Assembly (NCBI GenBank): GCA_033032175.1
Contig: CM065318.1
Span: 15,624,001 to 15,688,000, forward strand
Source of the DNA: Saturnia japonica
Lineage: Eukaryota; Arthropoda; Insecta; Lepidoptera; Saturniidae
Length of the DNA stretch: 64,000 nt
Direction of reading: 5' to 3'
This document shows positions 25,101-34,840 of the stretch, piece by piece. The notes under the pieces were generated by a model that was given only the letters and a program-made list of their open reading frames with translations, was not told the origin of the DNA and made no database searches. Position 1 is the stretch's first letter. Each line of letters opens with the position of its first letter. A program made the translations under genes and the position numbers.

Positions 25101-25608
25101 TCAATAATGGACACAATACATTACATGCTTCCAATTACATATTGAATAATTTTATGTAGGTATGTTCGGAAAAACTTCGATAAATTTTAAGGTTAATTTC
25201 GTTACTACAGATAAATATAAAACCTTCCATGGGCTTAAAATGAATAAAAAGTGTTTGATTTTGACACGCCTATGAACTAAATAGTCTAGGAGACGAAAAT
25301 GTTGCCATATTCGTAAACTATTAAATGATAATTACGCAGAGTCTAGAATATTACTGATTTGTAAATTTAAATCACCGGAATAGACCAATAGATGTTTCAA
25401 AGTGTATTTACAACGAGAACTGTGCCCTGGGTTGCCAGCTTTAGAGTTTGGATTTACGAAGCAAAGAAAATTAATTAATACATACATGGATCAAGCTAAT
25501 AGGAACAAATCCTTTCAGATGGGCACGCACGACCAGCTTAAGAAACTCAAAGGCTTCTACTGGAACCTGATAAAGCAACAGGACCAAGATCCGGAGTCTC
25601 CGAGATGA
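13105..25608 (+). CDS. ABCB8: ABCB8-type mitochondrial ABC half-transporter, 14 exons, complete
   Basis: Half-size ABC transporter (one membrane domain, one ATPase domain) expected as a homodimer in the mitochondrial inner membrane; vertebrate ABCB8 is the ATP-binding subunit of the mitochondrial ATP-sensitive K+ channel and is linked to iron handling. Exons: 13105-13151, 13231-13573, 14167-14322, 14805-14950, 15777-15852, 17364-17504, 18280-18464, 19049-19226, 19683-19802, 21766-21869, 22259-22433, 23336-23514, 24240-24387, 25519-25608. All introns are GT-AG and all phases agree, giving 2088 nt, 695 aa (human form about 735). The first about 50 residues are basic and acid-poor, as in a mitochondrial presequence. 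Membrane domain about 115-420, with VRAFAGE near 323. ATPase motifs: Walker [10 protein letters not shown] 484-492, Q-loop Q533, signature LSGGQKQR 589-596, Walker B VIILDE 609-614, H-loop H645. Family call rests on recalled ABCB8 features such as TVQRS and [11 protein letters not shown]10 is less likely. The start is the first ATG in frame. Confidence 0.9.
15008..15256 (-). mobile_element. tRNA-derived SINE, older copy in ABCB8 intron 4
   Basis: Matches the 34841-35152 copy through AAGTGCAGCTGCCGGA, GGTAGCTAGC and ATGTTTTCTTTCA, but its B box is mutated (GTTCTAATC) and the A box is lost. It lies antisense to the host gene. Confidence 0.7.
15355..15500 (-). repeat. Family B copy in ABCB8 intron 4
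   Basis: Read on the - strand it gives GGTCTTCAAAAAAGGATG and GGTACCTCGAGAGTGGTCCC, matching the 61680 copy. Confidence 0.55.
16880..17195 (-). mobile_element. Second SINE-like family in ABCB8 intron 5, with a MITE inside
   Basis: Poly(T) at the left edge (an A tail on the - strand), then ACGGCCCGCCTGATGATAAG, a word typical of lepidopteran retroposons, and at the right AGTTATTTGGCTGCGATCTG. A related + strand copy is at 58335-58567 and a short piece at 6750-6860. Positions about 16997-17118 are a separate hairpin MITE that interrupts it. Confidence 0.65.
16997..17118. mobile_element. Hairpin MITE inserted in a SINE
   Basis: Begins TAAGGCTGCCTGTCCACTG, has the same central stem as 19251-19371 and ends in the GCTCCGCTCCGC repeat. 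Removing it restores continuity of the surrounding SINE relative to 58335-58567. Confidence 0.65.
17640..18150 (+). repeat. Two diverged tandem copies of a dispersed repeat in ABCB8 intron 6
   Basis: Copy one (about 17655-17860) and copy two (about 17945-18145) share TTTTTATTCAT, a TTATTGGTAATATT-like stretch, AAGTGAAGTG and a CACAAA-TTTC segment followed by AAGG-AGCCAC. Other relatives are at 45530-45725 and 36670-36760. Confidence 0.55.
18595..18790 (+). repeat. Dispersed repeat (CCCCGGTATGGAAATTTTAT type) in ABCB8 intron 7
   Basis: Shares CCCCGGTATGGAAATTTTAT and GAGGAGTGAAAT with 19851-20000 (intron 9) and, more diverged, with 47095-47340 in the dpr intron. Non-coding. Confidence 0.6.
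19251..19371. mobile_element. Hairpin MITE, 24 bp after the ABCB8 exon 8 donor
   Basis: 121-bp palindromic element: left end TAAGGCTGCCTGTCCAATG, right end inverted TAAGTCTGCTTGTCCACTG, with an inner stem AGAATTGCAT / ATGCAATTCT around a short loop. A related copy lies at about 16997-17118. Non-coding; it starts 24 bp after the exon end at 19226. Confidence 0.75.
20111..21399 (-). mobile_element. mariner transposon (DD34D), near full length, inside ABCB8 intron 9
   Basis: A 1289-bp element, the usual mariner size. Both ends read ATAGGTCTTTAC then ATGAAATTGCCGTT in inverted orientation, differing by a 2-bp indel, and it is flanked by the TA target duplication (20109-20110 and 21400-21401). 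It lies antisense to the host gene in the 1963-bp ninth intron, away from both splice sites. The end sequence resembles the cecropia-type subfamily from memory; that subfamily assignment is tentative. Confidence 0.92.
20186..21248 (-). pseudogene. mariner transposase, one frameshift
   Basis: Cut-and-paste DDD transposase in two overlapping frames. The N-terminal part (21248-20559, 229 aa) has the paired helix-turn-helix DNA-binding region, the linker WVPHEL and the first catalytic Asp in VTCDEKW (codon 20759-20757). The C-terminal part (20569-20186, 127 aa) has the second Asp in LLHDNARPH (20479-20477) and the third in SPDLAPTDY (20374-20372), with exactly 34 residues between them, the mariner hallmark. 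All three catalytic residues survive. The frame changes by one base near 20575-20590, so this copy should not make active enzyme. I see no other stop between the domains. Confidence 0.9.
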
Positions 25609-27844
25609 TTCTGAAGATGACGATAACCAAAATATAGTATAATTTGTATAAAAATGAATTATTTAATCTATTTATTTAATAGGGATAAATTAAATCTTTT
25701 TTAAATTGATTGTTTGACAATGGGTTTTTATAGAAGTTTTTAATATTGATAAGTGAAGGTTAGAATTTGAATCCATCCTAGACACTTATGACAAAGTAGA
25801 CTTATTAGACAGTAGTTCAATGGTTTGGAGTTACTAAATGTAGTATATGAAATATAAATATAATTAATTATCAATTGCACATTATAAAATGTAAATAATC
25901 TAACAGATGTTATGTTATTTCAACAGATTTTTAATAGATGGCACCTTGAATATATTTTCATTAGCATTAACTGATTTTTTTAACGAAAACATTTATTTTA
26001 AATTATTTGTCTGCTCCGTCAATAGTGATGGAAAACATAATTAAAAAAAAAAACAACTAAAAACACGCTTTTATTGAAAATTAAACTAAAAACTGAAAAT
26101 AAATTTGAATTAAGAATATTGTAATTTTTTTTACAATAAAAATACTTTTTTTATTTGCACTATTCTTAATTCGTTTTACATATCCTACTATAAAATCAAT
26201 GATTTTCAATAAAATCGGGAAGGCATTGATGTTTATTTTAAGTCAGTAACTTATCCGAGAAATGAGCAATTTGGGTGCCTGCTACATGACTAACATACGT
26301 ATGAAACTACAAATAAAAGCGTTATAATGACGTTTAAATTATTAATTTTGACAAGTGTTATGTATAAATTTGTGACTCTTTTATGTAGTGTCAGTGTATC
26401 CTTTTTATAGGTTATTCTACAGTACACCGAACGTTTGGCAACTAAATTCTATAACATGTATTCGTCACACTTGACATTGGCAACATTGCCTTTATAGGTA
26501 GATAGTAAAAGGAAAAAGAATATTTAACGGTGATATAGTGACCTATATTTGTATTTGTCTACTAAATATATGTGGGAATAGTTAAAGCTATTAGGAATTT
26601 GAAATTTAAAACCTGGTAACACTAAACTATAAAAGCAACGTCTATGATTTTTGGATAAAAAATGACGTAATAAAAGTGAGTTAGGCGGTTACGAGGTTAA
26701 GATTATTGTTATGTATTTTATTAAAATAAACAAACTAACAATATTTGCTTCAATTCTTGGCATTATCACTTTTCCCAAATATATAGACTAATATTGTGTA
26801 CCTTCATATTAATTTATAGCAAATTTATAAAATATGTTTTCGAATTTGATAGTTTAAACCAGACTATCGACTAATCGATAAACGTAGTGATTTAATTAAT
26901 ATTACCCTGCACCAAAAGCGTTAATTAAAGTCGACTTATGTATTAGATGAGGTGAAGGGTATAAAAATAATTAACAACAGTCAATAGTCGGTGAAAAAAA
27001 TCATGAGGAACTCTGAATGTTTGAGACATATTCTCGAGATGTAACGAGAGATTGGGAACTTCGTTTGACATAGTAGCTGATAAGTCATGCCTGCACGGTG
27101 TTTAGCATAACAAGATAGAAAAGGAACAAAATGATGTTGTTAAATAATTCGACGTTAAATAAAATTATGATCAAATTAATATTATTTTATTTCATAACGT
27201 TAATGTCAATAATTCCTTTATTAAGTAGTTACTAGTAGTAAGAGCTAGTTAGCTGACCATACAACTTCGTCTGCGTCACATGAGGGAGAGAGAGAGAGAG
27301 AGACTAAAGGAGCTGAAACTCTATTTTGCTGCGGAGTTTTTTTTAAACCTTTGATATCTCTTAAGATATTCATCGATTTTATTGATGGAAAGGGCAAATT
27401 TGTTCAAAATTAAATATTTGTGATGAATAACGTAGTAATAGTCAACCTTAAAAGATAGACATATGCTATCCGTACTTTTTTTTTGAATTTTTTGAGATTA
27501 ACACTTCCGTGACACATGATTGATGCTTATCTTTAACCGTTTACGCAGCGTACGAAATAGAAGCTCACAAAAGGAATAAGTTTTCCCCGTTTTTGCAACA
27601 TTTTATATTTATGCTCCGCCCCTATTAGTCGTAGCGTGATGGTATATAGCTTATAGCCTTCCTAGATAAATGGACTATTCAAGACTGATAGATTTTTCCA
27701 TTAGAAACAATAGTTCCTGATATTAGTGCGTTCAACCAAACAAATTCTTCAGATTTATTTTATTAGTATAGATTTATTATTTCTTTGTTAATGCTTGAAG
27801 TTCGTCAGTGTTAATATCATTAGTTACACTTAGGACATTGTGCT
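25609..27844. other. Downstream flank of ABCB8, no gene seen
   Basis: AT-rich DNA after the ABCB8 stop. The 3' UTR lies here; AATAAA at 26098-26103 is one possible poly(A) signal but is distant and not compelling. 25930-25990 resembles 43690-43790 (GGCACCTTGAATATATTTTC). 26405-26510 is an inverted copy of a short repeat also at 15935-16010 and 22505-22590. A GA run lies at 27285-27303. No coding potential recognised. Confidence 0.5.
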
Positions 27845-28295
27845 GCTGAGCCTAACGGTTAAGGCGCTTGGAGAGCTGCTTACGTGTTACGAGTGCTATG
27901 CTCAGGGGCATACCTAGCCTATTGTATAATGTGAAGAAAAGTGAGTTCTTGGTCTTTAAGGCCGACGGTGTTAAACGCCCAGAAACCGTTCCAGCGATAA
28001 AACTGAACTACAATAAACTAATACAGATCTATCAGTTTAAGTACCTTTATGTAACCGACGAACTTAAGACCAAGTGAATATAGAAAGGAAACCTAGGGCG
28101 CTGGCAGTACGATGTAACATGTCCAAGCAAGAAAGAGTAACGCTTTTTAAAGCTTATTGCCAAGTATTTTATACTTGCAGCCTGTGGATCAATAATATTA
28201 GCGCCCTGCGGGTCCCATATAGTATAGGATGTTGATGGGGTTGTCCCGTTTTTGCTATCTATCTCGCATGTTTCACACAAGCATACGTCGATGGC
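27845..28295 (+). pseudogene. LINE reverse-transcriptase fragment, left half (split by BEL)
   Basis: The frame from 27868 encodes NVKKSEFLVFKADG and IYQFKYLYVTDEL, matching the end of the reverse transcriptase palm and beginning of thumb in a widespread insect LINE type. Beyond the stop at 28077 similar pieces continue in shifted frames (for example CNMSKQERVTLF, then HVSHKHTS near 28265). It is cut off at 28295 by the BEL insertion and resumes at 33851. Clade not determined. Confidence 0.7.
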
Positions 28296-28490
28296 TGTTG
28301 TGGATCGGAAATATAACCTTTTTTTTATAGGTACCTATGTTATACGCGTTCTCTATGAATCGCGTTTGTATTTAGAATTTAAAGATATGTCAAAGAAAAA
28401 ATATAAGAAAAAATGTAGACACGTATATACAAGAAAACAGAGAGATACAAATAAAGTATTGTTTATTACAACTTATTATTATTTATTACA
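28296..28490 (+). repeat. BEL/Pao 5' LTR
   Basis: 195-bp direct repeat beginning TGTTGTGGATCGG and ending ATTTATTACA, containing AATAAAG near its 3' end as a likely polyadenylation signal. The right copy has AATGAAG at this position, one of three differences between the two LTRs. Confidence 0.93.
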
Positions 28491-28493
28491 TAA

Positions 28494-28507
28494 TGGCGAC
28501 CGTGACA
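28494..28507 (+). promoter_or_regulatory. Candidate tRNA primer-binding site of the BEL element
   Basis: TGGCGACCGTGACA lies 3 nt after the 5' LTR, where minus-strand synthesis would be primed by a host tRNA 3' end. The complementary tRNA is not identified here. Confidence 0.55.
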
Positions 28508-28534
28508 ACTAAAAGGACTGCACAATAAATTACG

Positions 28535-29696
28535 ATGGATCTCAATAGAAATATACGTGAACGCAATCAAATAAGACGAGTTTTTATTCGCCATGAAACG
28601 ACCGCGTCTTCACAAACAGACTTCGAATTTCTCACAGAAAATATGAATGCTTTAAGACTTTTGGACAAGGCAATACAGGACACGATGCTAAGTTCAGAAG
28701 AATTCGATGAAACATTATATGAAAAAGAATATCACGATGCGGACAACATACAAAAAAAATGGCTGAACGTAAAAGAAAGATTGCAAAACGAAAAAATGAA
28801 GATCAAAAAAGAAGAAACCCACATTCAAAAACCAAATACTTGAAATCTTCCAAAATTAGAAATTAGAAAATTTGACGATAATCCAAAATCTTGGCTGTCA
28901 TTTTGGGGCCAATACAAGAAAATACATGAAGATTGCAACATGGATGCGGAAACAAAATTTCAATACTTATGTCAAGCTATGGCCGAAGAAGGCAATGCAA
29001 GAAAGTTCGTAGATAGCTACCCTCCAACAGAAGAAAGTTACCCAATAGTTATAAAACACTGAAAGACCGCTTTGCGAAGGACGAAACCCTCATAGAAATA
29101 TACGTGCGAGAACTGTTAAAATTAGTAACATGCAGACATCAAGTGACATTGGACAATTTGTACGACAATGTTGTAACAAATCTACAAATACTGAACTCAT
29201 TAGGCATAATTAAAGAAAGATATGAATGTATTCTCCTTCCAATGATAGAATCCGCACTACCTGAGAGCATCCTACTGTCATGGAGTAAAGTCCCAGTTAT
29301 AGAAAAACAGTCAAACCTTACTAATTTATTGAAATTTTTACAGACAGAAGTTGAAGCAGAAAAAAGGGTAATGTTAGCAAAATCATATTTTATTGACACC
29401 AATCCAGTTAAAAACAAGGTGACAACAGCCGCATGCTTGGTAGCAGAGACTGCACAGGTAAAAAAAAGACCGCTGCACACCAACCTGTAAAAGAAGGTAA
29501 GGAACGTTCACATTGTTATTTTTGTGATAACATGCATAGTAGCTTAGAATGTAACAAAAATGGTATTTTAAATTTAGATGAAAAGAAAGATGCAATAAAG
29601 AAAGAAGGTGGATGTTATATTTGTTTACAAAGAGGACATCTTGCCAAGAATTGTAAAGCATTTATAAAATGTATGTGTGTAGTAAACGCCATTTAA
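28535..29696 (+). pseudogene. BEL/Pao gag, broken
   Basis: Gag remnant encoding the structural particle protein. An ATG at 28535 opens a 102-aa frame that ends at an in-frame TGA (28841-28843); the same frame then continues with typical BEL gag sequence (KSWLSFWGQY). One frameshift near 29055 leads to 29104-29490, another near 29435-29490 to 29433-29696. The C-terminal part has zinc knuckles CYFCDNMHSSLEC and CYICLQRGHLAKNC, and a third begins where the frame changes into pol near 29670. With a stop and at least two shifts, no full Gag can be made. Confidence 0.85.
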
Positions 29697-31885
29697 TTAT
29701 CTTATGTCCAACTTTACATAATCAATCTAAGTCTTGTGAACAAAAGTCAAACAAACTAGAGGTTACAAACAACTTTTCTTGTAACAACACTACAACACTG
29801 TTACAAACTGTCATTATTAACATCAAAGGTGACAAACAAGAAAGAAAAGTGCGTGCATTATTTGATTCTGGTTCACAGCGTACATATGTCAGAACAACAA
29901 CTGCTGAGGAGCTTGGACTACCGGTAATAAAAAGTGAGAAACTTGGACACTCACTATTTGGAGGCATCACAAAGGCAACACAGACACACAGAGTTTTTAG
30001 ATTTGAAGTAAGTAATTATGACAATACTTACTCTACGATAATGTCAGGCCTAGAACAAGACACACTTTGTGGCGATTTACCCAAAGTACAAGATGTAGGT
30101 TTGATTCAGAAACTACAAAACCACAAGATCTATTTAACAGACGCTGATAAAAATGCAGCTAATATAAAAGATATAGATATACTTATAGGCTCAGATTACT
30201 TAGGTTCAATTTTAGATGACATGCTCGTACATATTACGGACAAACTTGTGGCAGTAAAAACAAAGTTTGGATGGACATTACAAGGGCCAATTGAACTGTC
30301 ACATAGAATGTATAGTAGTATAGTCAATACGAACTTTGTAACAGATATACAGAATATGGAAAATTCATTAGAATTCTTATGGAATATTGAAACTTTAGGA
30401 ATTAAAGATCCATATAACAATGAAGAGAATGAAACCTTTCTTGACATTACAGTAAATGATGAAGGGCGTTATGAAGTCAACATGTTGTGGAAGGAAATAC
30501 CACAGCTAGGAACCAACTATGGACAAGCAGAAAAAAGATTGTGGCCTACTACAAAGAAATTGGAAAGTATGAAAATACTAGAAGAATATCATAATGTATT
30601 TATGGACTGGGAAAAAGAAGGCATTATAGAAGAAGTTAAAAATGGAAATAGAAATGAAGGTCACTACTTACCTCATTACGCAGTAATCAAACTGGAGAGC
30701 ACTACGACAAAAATCAGACCCGTTTTTGATGCTTCTTGCAAAGATCAAAATAACAGATCATTAAACTCATGTGTAAAAAAGGGATTTAACCTAATAGAAC
30801 TAATTCCAAAGTTGCTGATACTTTTTAGAGCAGGTAATTACGGTCTAATAGCAGACATAAAGAAGGCGTTTTTACAGATCTCTGTGTTACCAACAGATCG
30901 AAAGTATCTTAAACTATTATGGTGGAAAAATCCACAAATTAAGAAGGATATAATTACTTATCAGCATTTACGCGTTCCATTTGGAGTAGCATGTAGCCCG
31001 TACATGTTGGCTGCTACTATAAAATACCACATCGAAAAATATACTAATTTATATCCAGAGACAACTAAAACACTAAGTGAATCATTGTATGTAGATAATT
31101 GTGTCACAAGTTTAGACACTATAAATACAGTACAAAAGTTCATAAGGGAAGCCTCTGAATTAATGGAAAAGGGAAAATTTGAATTAAGAGGTTGGATGAC
31201 AAATTTAGATACAGAAGATAAAGCAACAGAAACAGTTTCTGTGTTAGGGTTAAAATGGAATAGACATAAGGATGAGTTGCACTGCAATATAAATCTAAAA
31301 AATGTACCAAATATTATAACCAAGAGAGTTTTGTTATCAATTACACAACAGATTTTTTATCCAATAGGTTTCCTTTGCCCAGTAACATTATTCCCTAAAC
31401 TCATCATACAAAAAGAATCGTTATTAAAGATAGGTTGGGACGAAGAGATACCTACCGAATTAAAAAATGATTATAAGGAATGGTTACATAATATTGATTG
31501 TATTCATATGTGCAAAATTCCACGACGTTTATCAGAAGTTCCTTTACTAGATTGTGAAATATCAATACATGTATTTTGTGATGCAAGCAAAGATGCATAT
31601 GCTGGATGTATCTTTATACGCACAGAACACAAAGAAAAGATAAATATACAACTTATTATGGCTAAAAGCAGAGTTGCACCTATCAAAAGGCAAAAGACTT
31701 TACCAAGGTTAGAATTGATGGGCGCTCTTATAGCTTCTAGATTATATAACGAACTCAATAAATCAGGACTGCTGTCTAAATACAAAGAATATAAAGTGTA
31801 TTGCTGGACAGACTCAACTGTAGTACTGGCGTGGTTGCAGAGACAAGATACCTGGAAAACATTTATTACAAATAGAGTAAAGTAA
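29669..31885 (+). CDS. BEL/Pao pol, open part: protease, reverse transcriptase, RNase H
   Basis: 738-aa open segment of the polyprotein. Aspartic protease with DSGSQ at residues 66-70. Reverse transcriptase with VFDASCKDQNNRSLN, DIKKAFLQI (first catalytic Asp), VPFGVACSPY, and YVDN at 474-477 in place of the commoner YVDD, a variant known in BEL/Pao. RNase H begins near FCDASKDAYAG (Asp 638) and includes LPRLELMGA and CWTDSTVVLAWL. The frame stops at TAA 31883-31885, and the next in-frame residues continue the normal BEL sequence, so this is a premature stop within the RNase H-integrase linker. The first ATG here is probably not the native start; the domain would be fused to Gag. Confidence 0.87.
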   Translation: MYVCSKRHLIILCPTLHNQSKSCEQKSNKLEVTNNFSCNNTTTLLQTVIINIKGDKQERKVRALFDSGSQRTYVRTTTAEELGLPVIKSEKLGHSLFGGITKATQTHRVFRFEVSNYDNTYSTIMSGLEQDTLCGDLPKVQDVGLIQKLQNHKIYLTDADKNAANIKDIDILIGSDYLGSILDDMLVHITDKLVAVKTKFGWTLQGPIELSHRMYSSIVNTNFVTDIQNMENSLEFLWNIETLGIKDPYNNEENETFLDITVNDEGRYEVNMLWKEIPQLGTNYGQAEKRLWPTTKKLESMKILEEYHNVFMDWEKEGIIEEVKNGNRNEGHYLPHYAVIKLESTTTKIRPVFDASCKDQNNRSLNSCVKKGFNLIELIPKLLILFRAGNYGLIADIKKAFLQISVLPTDRKYLKLLWWKNPQIKKDIITYQHLRVPFGVACSPYMLAATIKYHIEKYTNLYPETTKTLSESLYVDNCVTSLDTINTVQKFIREASELMEKGKFELRGWMTNLDTEDKATETVSVLGLKWNRHKDELHCNINLKNVPNIITKRVLLSITQQIFYPIGFLCPVTLFPKLIIQKESLLKIGWDEEIPTELKNDYKEWLHNIDCIHMCKIPRRLSEVPLLDCEISIHVFCDASKDAYAGCIFIRTEHKEKINIQLIMAKSRVAPIKRQKTLPRLELMGALIASRLYNELNKSGLLSKYKEYKVYCWTDSTVVLAWLQRQDTWKTFITNRVK

Positions 31886-33496
31886 ATTTGTACTAATACA
31901 AAGAGAGATGACTGGAACCATTTACCTGGTATATACAATCCTGCTGACTTACCATCACGCGGCTGCAATGCGAAGACGCTACTGGAAACACGATGGTGGA
32001 CAGGTCCACAGTGGCTTTACATGAAAAAAAAAGAATGGCCAAAATCTATTATTAATTATACGAGAGATGAAGAAGAAATTATTAGTAGTGAACAAAGGAA
32101 GAGTATAGTAGTTAACGTGGAAATAATTACAGAAAACTTCAGTAACAAACTTTTATACTTCAATCAATACAATAAAATAGTAAGATTAGTAGCGAGACTA
32201 CTACGACTAAGTCCTAAATAGCAAACAACAATAAAAATAGCAAACAGATAGGATATGAGGAATATATACAAGCTGAAGAAACATTGACAAAACTAATACA
32301 GAAAGAAAACTATATAGACAAAGCTAAAATAGAAAAGAAGCCACATTAAGAAATACTTACTGGATAACAGGAGTCAGAAAACTAGTGAAGAATGTTGTAT
32401 CAAAATGCATTATCTGTAAAAGATATAAAGCAAAACATTACCTCGTTCCAGAACCAGCCCTACCGGCAGATCGGATCAGGAACACAGCTCCATTCGAAGT
32501 AACGGGTATAGATCTAGCTGGACCTCTAATTCTAAAAAACAACAAAAATGCTGGATTGTTCTGTTTACATGTGCAGTTTATAGAGCTGTACATCTGGAAC
32601 TTACAGAATCACTTTCCACAAACAGCTTTCTCATGGCGCTAAGACGATTTATAGCAAGACGTGGCAGAGTAAGAATAATTTATACAGACAATGGAACTAA
32701 TTTCGTTGGTGCTGCCAATCTGCTACAACAACTAAATTGGCAGGAAATTGAAGAATCTCTTGACTGCAATAAGATCCAATGGAAGTTCAACGTACCAATA
32801 GCTCCGTGGTGGGGAGGATGGTGGGAACGTTTGATTAGACTAGTTAAAGATATGCTACGCAGAATTCTAGGGAAAGCATCAGTAGACTGGATCGAGCTTT
32901 CAACAATATTATGTGACTGTGAAAATGTAATTAACAACAGACCTCTCACATATGTAGAAATGGGAGATGTAAAGCCGCTCACACCCATGCTGTTTTTACA
33001 AAGCCTACCAACAGGCGCAACACCAGACCTCGATAAGATTGATCAGGAAAACATACAGATTCGTTATTGGTATTTACAACAACTACGTGAAGATTTTAGA
33101 AAAAGATTCAAGAATGAATATCTATCACTCCTGATAACTAAAGGAAAAGAGAATAGAAAAGAACCGAAAATAGGATAACTAGTAATAATAGAAACAGAAG
33201 GAAACAGAATACATTGGCCTTTAGGAATAGTTAGAAAAACATATACAGGGAAAGACGGTTTTAACCGAGTAGCAAGGGTTCAAACTGCATCAGGAATAAA
33301 GGTAAGACCTTATCAAAGATTATATCCACTTGAACTTTCTGTAGTATCTCAGGATTGGCTAGATCACATACCTTTATCCAGCGCTGCTGATCCGCCACAA
33401 ACAGGTAATCAACAGAACTCTACAGTACCTGTTCCTTTAGCTACAACTACAAGGGCTGGGCGTAAAATAAAAATATCATTTCGTTTTATAGATTAG
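31886..33496 (+). pseudogene. BEL/Pao pol remainder: integrase and C-terminal domain, broken
   Basis: Continuation of pol after the stop at 31885. The linker NHLPGIYNPADLPSRG is in frame and runs to 32221. Near 32222-32370 the part that should hold the two His of the integrase zinc site is missing or scrambled; only the Cys pair CIICKRYKAK remains, suggesting an internal deletion. The DDE core survives over a frameshift near 32545: Asp in VTGIDLAGP (32511-32513), Asp in YTDNGTNFVG (32687-32689), Glu in WWERLIRL (32825-32827). A TAA at 33176-33178 interrupts the C-terminal domain, whose frame runs to TAG at 33494-33496. Non-functional. Confidence 0.85.
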
Positions 33497-33655
33497 CTTT
33501 ATTGTTTTTGCGGATTTCCAATATATTCTTAATATTTATTGTATGATGCTCTGTAGGTTGTGTGTGAAAATATTATGATAACTTGTAAGAAATTTGTATT
33601 AAATGTGACCTCATAGTAATTTATATAGGATTTGTGTCAGTTTTGCCCCCGGGAG

Positions 33656-33850
33656 TGTTGTGGATCGGAAATATAACCTTTTTTTTATAGGCACCTATGT
33701 TATACGCGTTCTCTATGAATCACGTTTGTATTTAGAATTTAAAGATATGTCAAAGAAAAAATATAAGAAAAAATGTAGACACGTATATACAAGAAAACAG
33801 AGAGATACAAATGAAGTATTGTTTATTACAACTTATTATTATTTATTACA
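33656..33850 (+). repeat. BEL/Pao 3' LTR
   Basis: Second 195-bp copy, 98.5 percent identical to 28296-28490. The bases just upstream are C-rich then GGGAG, so no long polypurine tract is evident. Confidence 0.93.
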
Positions 33851-34008
33851 ATGACTTTCATGCTATCGTCAGACAAAAGTGTGTCTTGTTGATCTGCAGA
33901 GTGCGAGCCAGCTCTAACTCCATCCTGAAAACCATAGTAGAGAGGAACTATTCATGCATCATAAGAAGCGCACGTGTGAAGATCTTTCTTTCATTTTTTA
34001 CTAATTAA
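33851..34008 (+). pseudogene. LINE reverse-transcriptase fragment, right half (resumes after BEL)
   Basis: Directly after the 3' LTR the frame reads DFHAIVRQKCVLLICRVR then ASSNSILKTIVE, the C-terminal tail expected after the piece that ends at 28295. The join, allowing for the 5-bp target duplication, gives a sensible order, showing that BEL landed inside this older LINE copy. Confidence 0.7.
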
Positions 34009-34840
34009 CTATGGATGTTACATAACTGAATTAAAGATTTTTTTTTATTTTAAAGCGAAGATCAGTATTTGTAACCACGGGCTGACAACACAAGTTGACT
34101 TTAGTTTTCTCCATGTAAGTAGGTAACTTTGTGTTCTTACATCACGCGCGACGCGTGCGCTGCCTTAATTTGTTTTGAGAAGTTATGTTTTTTTATTCGA
34201 TCGCGCTATAAGTTTTTGTTTCAACTGTGTTAGGCGATGGATATATTATCCCTATTGCAACCCTTTGTCTTATAATCTCGCCATGAGACGAATTCGTGTG
34301 AGAAGCCTGTGTGTAAAGTTTGTTCATTGTCAGCCCTGCGAAACACAGGCCATTGTTTTGTCACATATCACACTCCATTGAGGGTGTAGATGAGAAGTCT
34401 TCCACTGCGCTTAAATGTATTAGCAAGAAATCAGGGGATCAGGGATTACTGAACACTCGATAGAGGACTTAACAATCAGTTTTTTTTTACGCAGAAAACA
34501 ATGTGTTTTGGGGAAATAAAAAAACAACTGCGCATTTTAATGACCATGTCGCGTTCTAGGATCATAAGATAGGTACCTACCTATACATACATATATCCAG
34601 TAATCAAGCGGGTAGGTACTGATCCGTAGGTACCCGATTTGGCTTCGACCACCATGCTTATGGTGATTAGCTAGTAATACACCCACAGATTTACATGTCA
34701 ACGGATGCCCGCTGCCCGTACTCAAAACCAACGGATCGGAAACGCAGCAGACAGATCCGAGCAATCAACTGTGCGTGTGTGCGTAAGAACATGCCCGTCG
34801 GATCACACCTGTTGTGCGACAATGCTTGAATAATACACCC
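34009..34840. other. Gene-free stretch
   Basis: Between the LINE fragment and the SINE. Holds scattered moderately GC-rich patches (34540-34800) but no recognised domain. Confidence 0.4.

Larger units (their letters stand above)
28296..33850 (+). mobile_element. BEL/Pao LTR retrotransposon, decayed inside
   Basis: 5555-bp element with two 195-bp LTRs (28296-28490, 33656-33850) starting TGTTG and ending TTACA, differing at 3 of 195 positions. The flanking 5-mers ATGGC (28291-28295) and ATGAC (33851-33855) look like a target duplication with one change. A primer-binding site candidate TGGCGACCGTGACA follows the left LTR by 3 nt. The pol order protease, reverse transcriptase, RNase H, integrase and the protein motifs give BEL/Pao. 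It is inserted into an older LINE fragment. Confidence 0.92.

Noticed and set aside
27285..27303. GA run
   Set aside because: Simple microsatellite, no further meaning visible.
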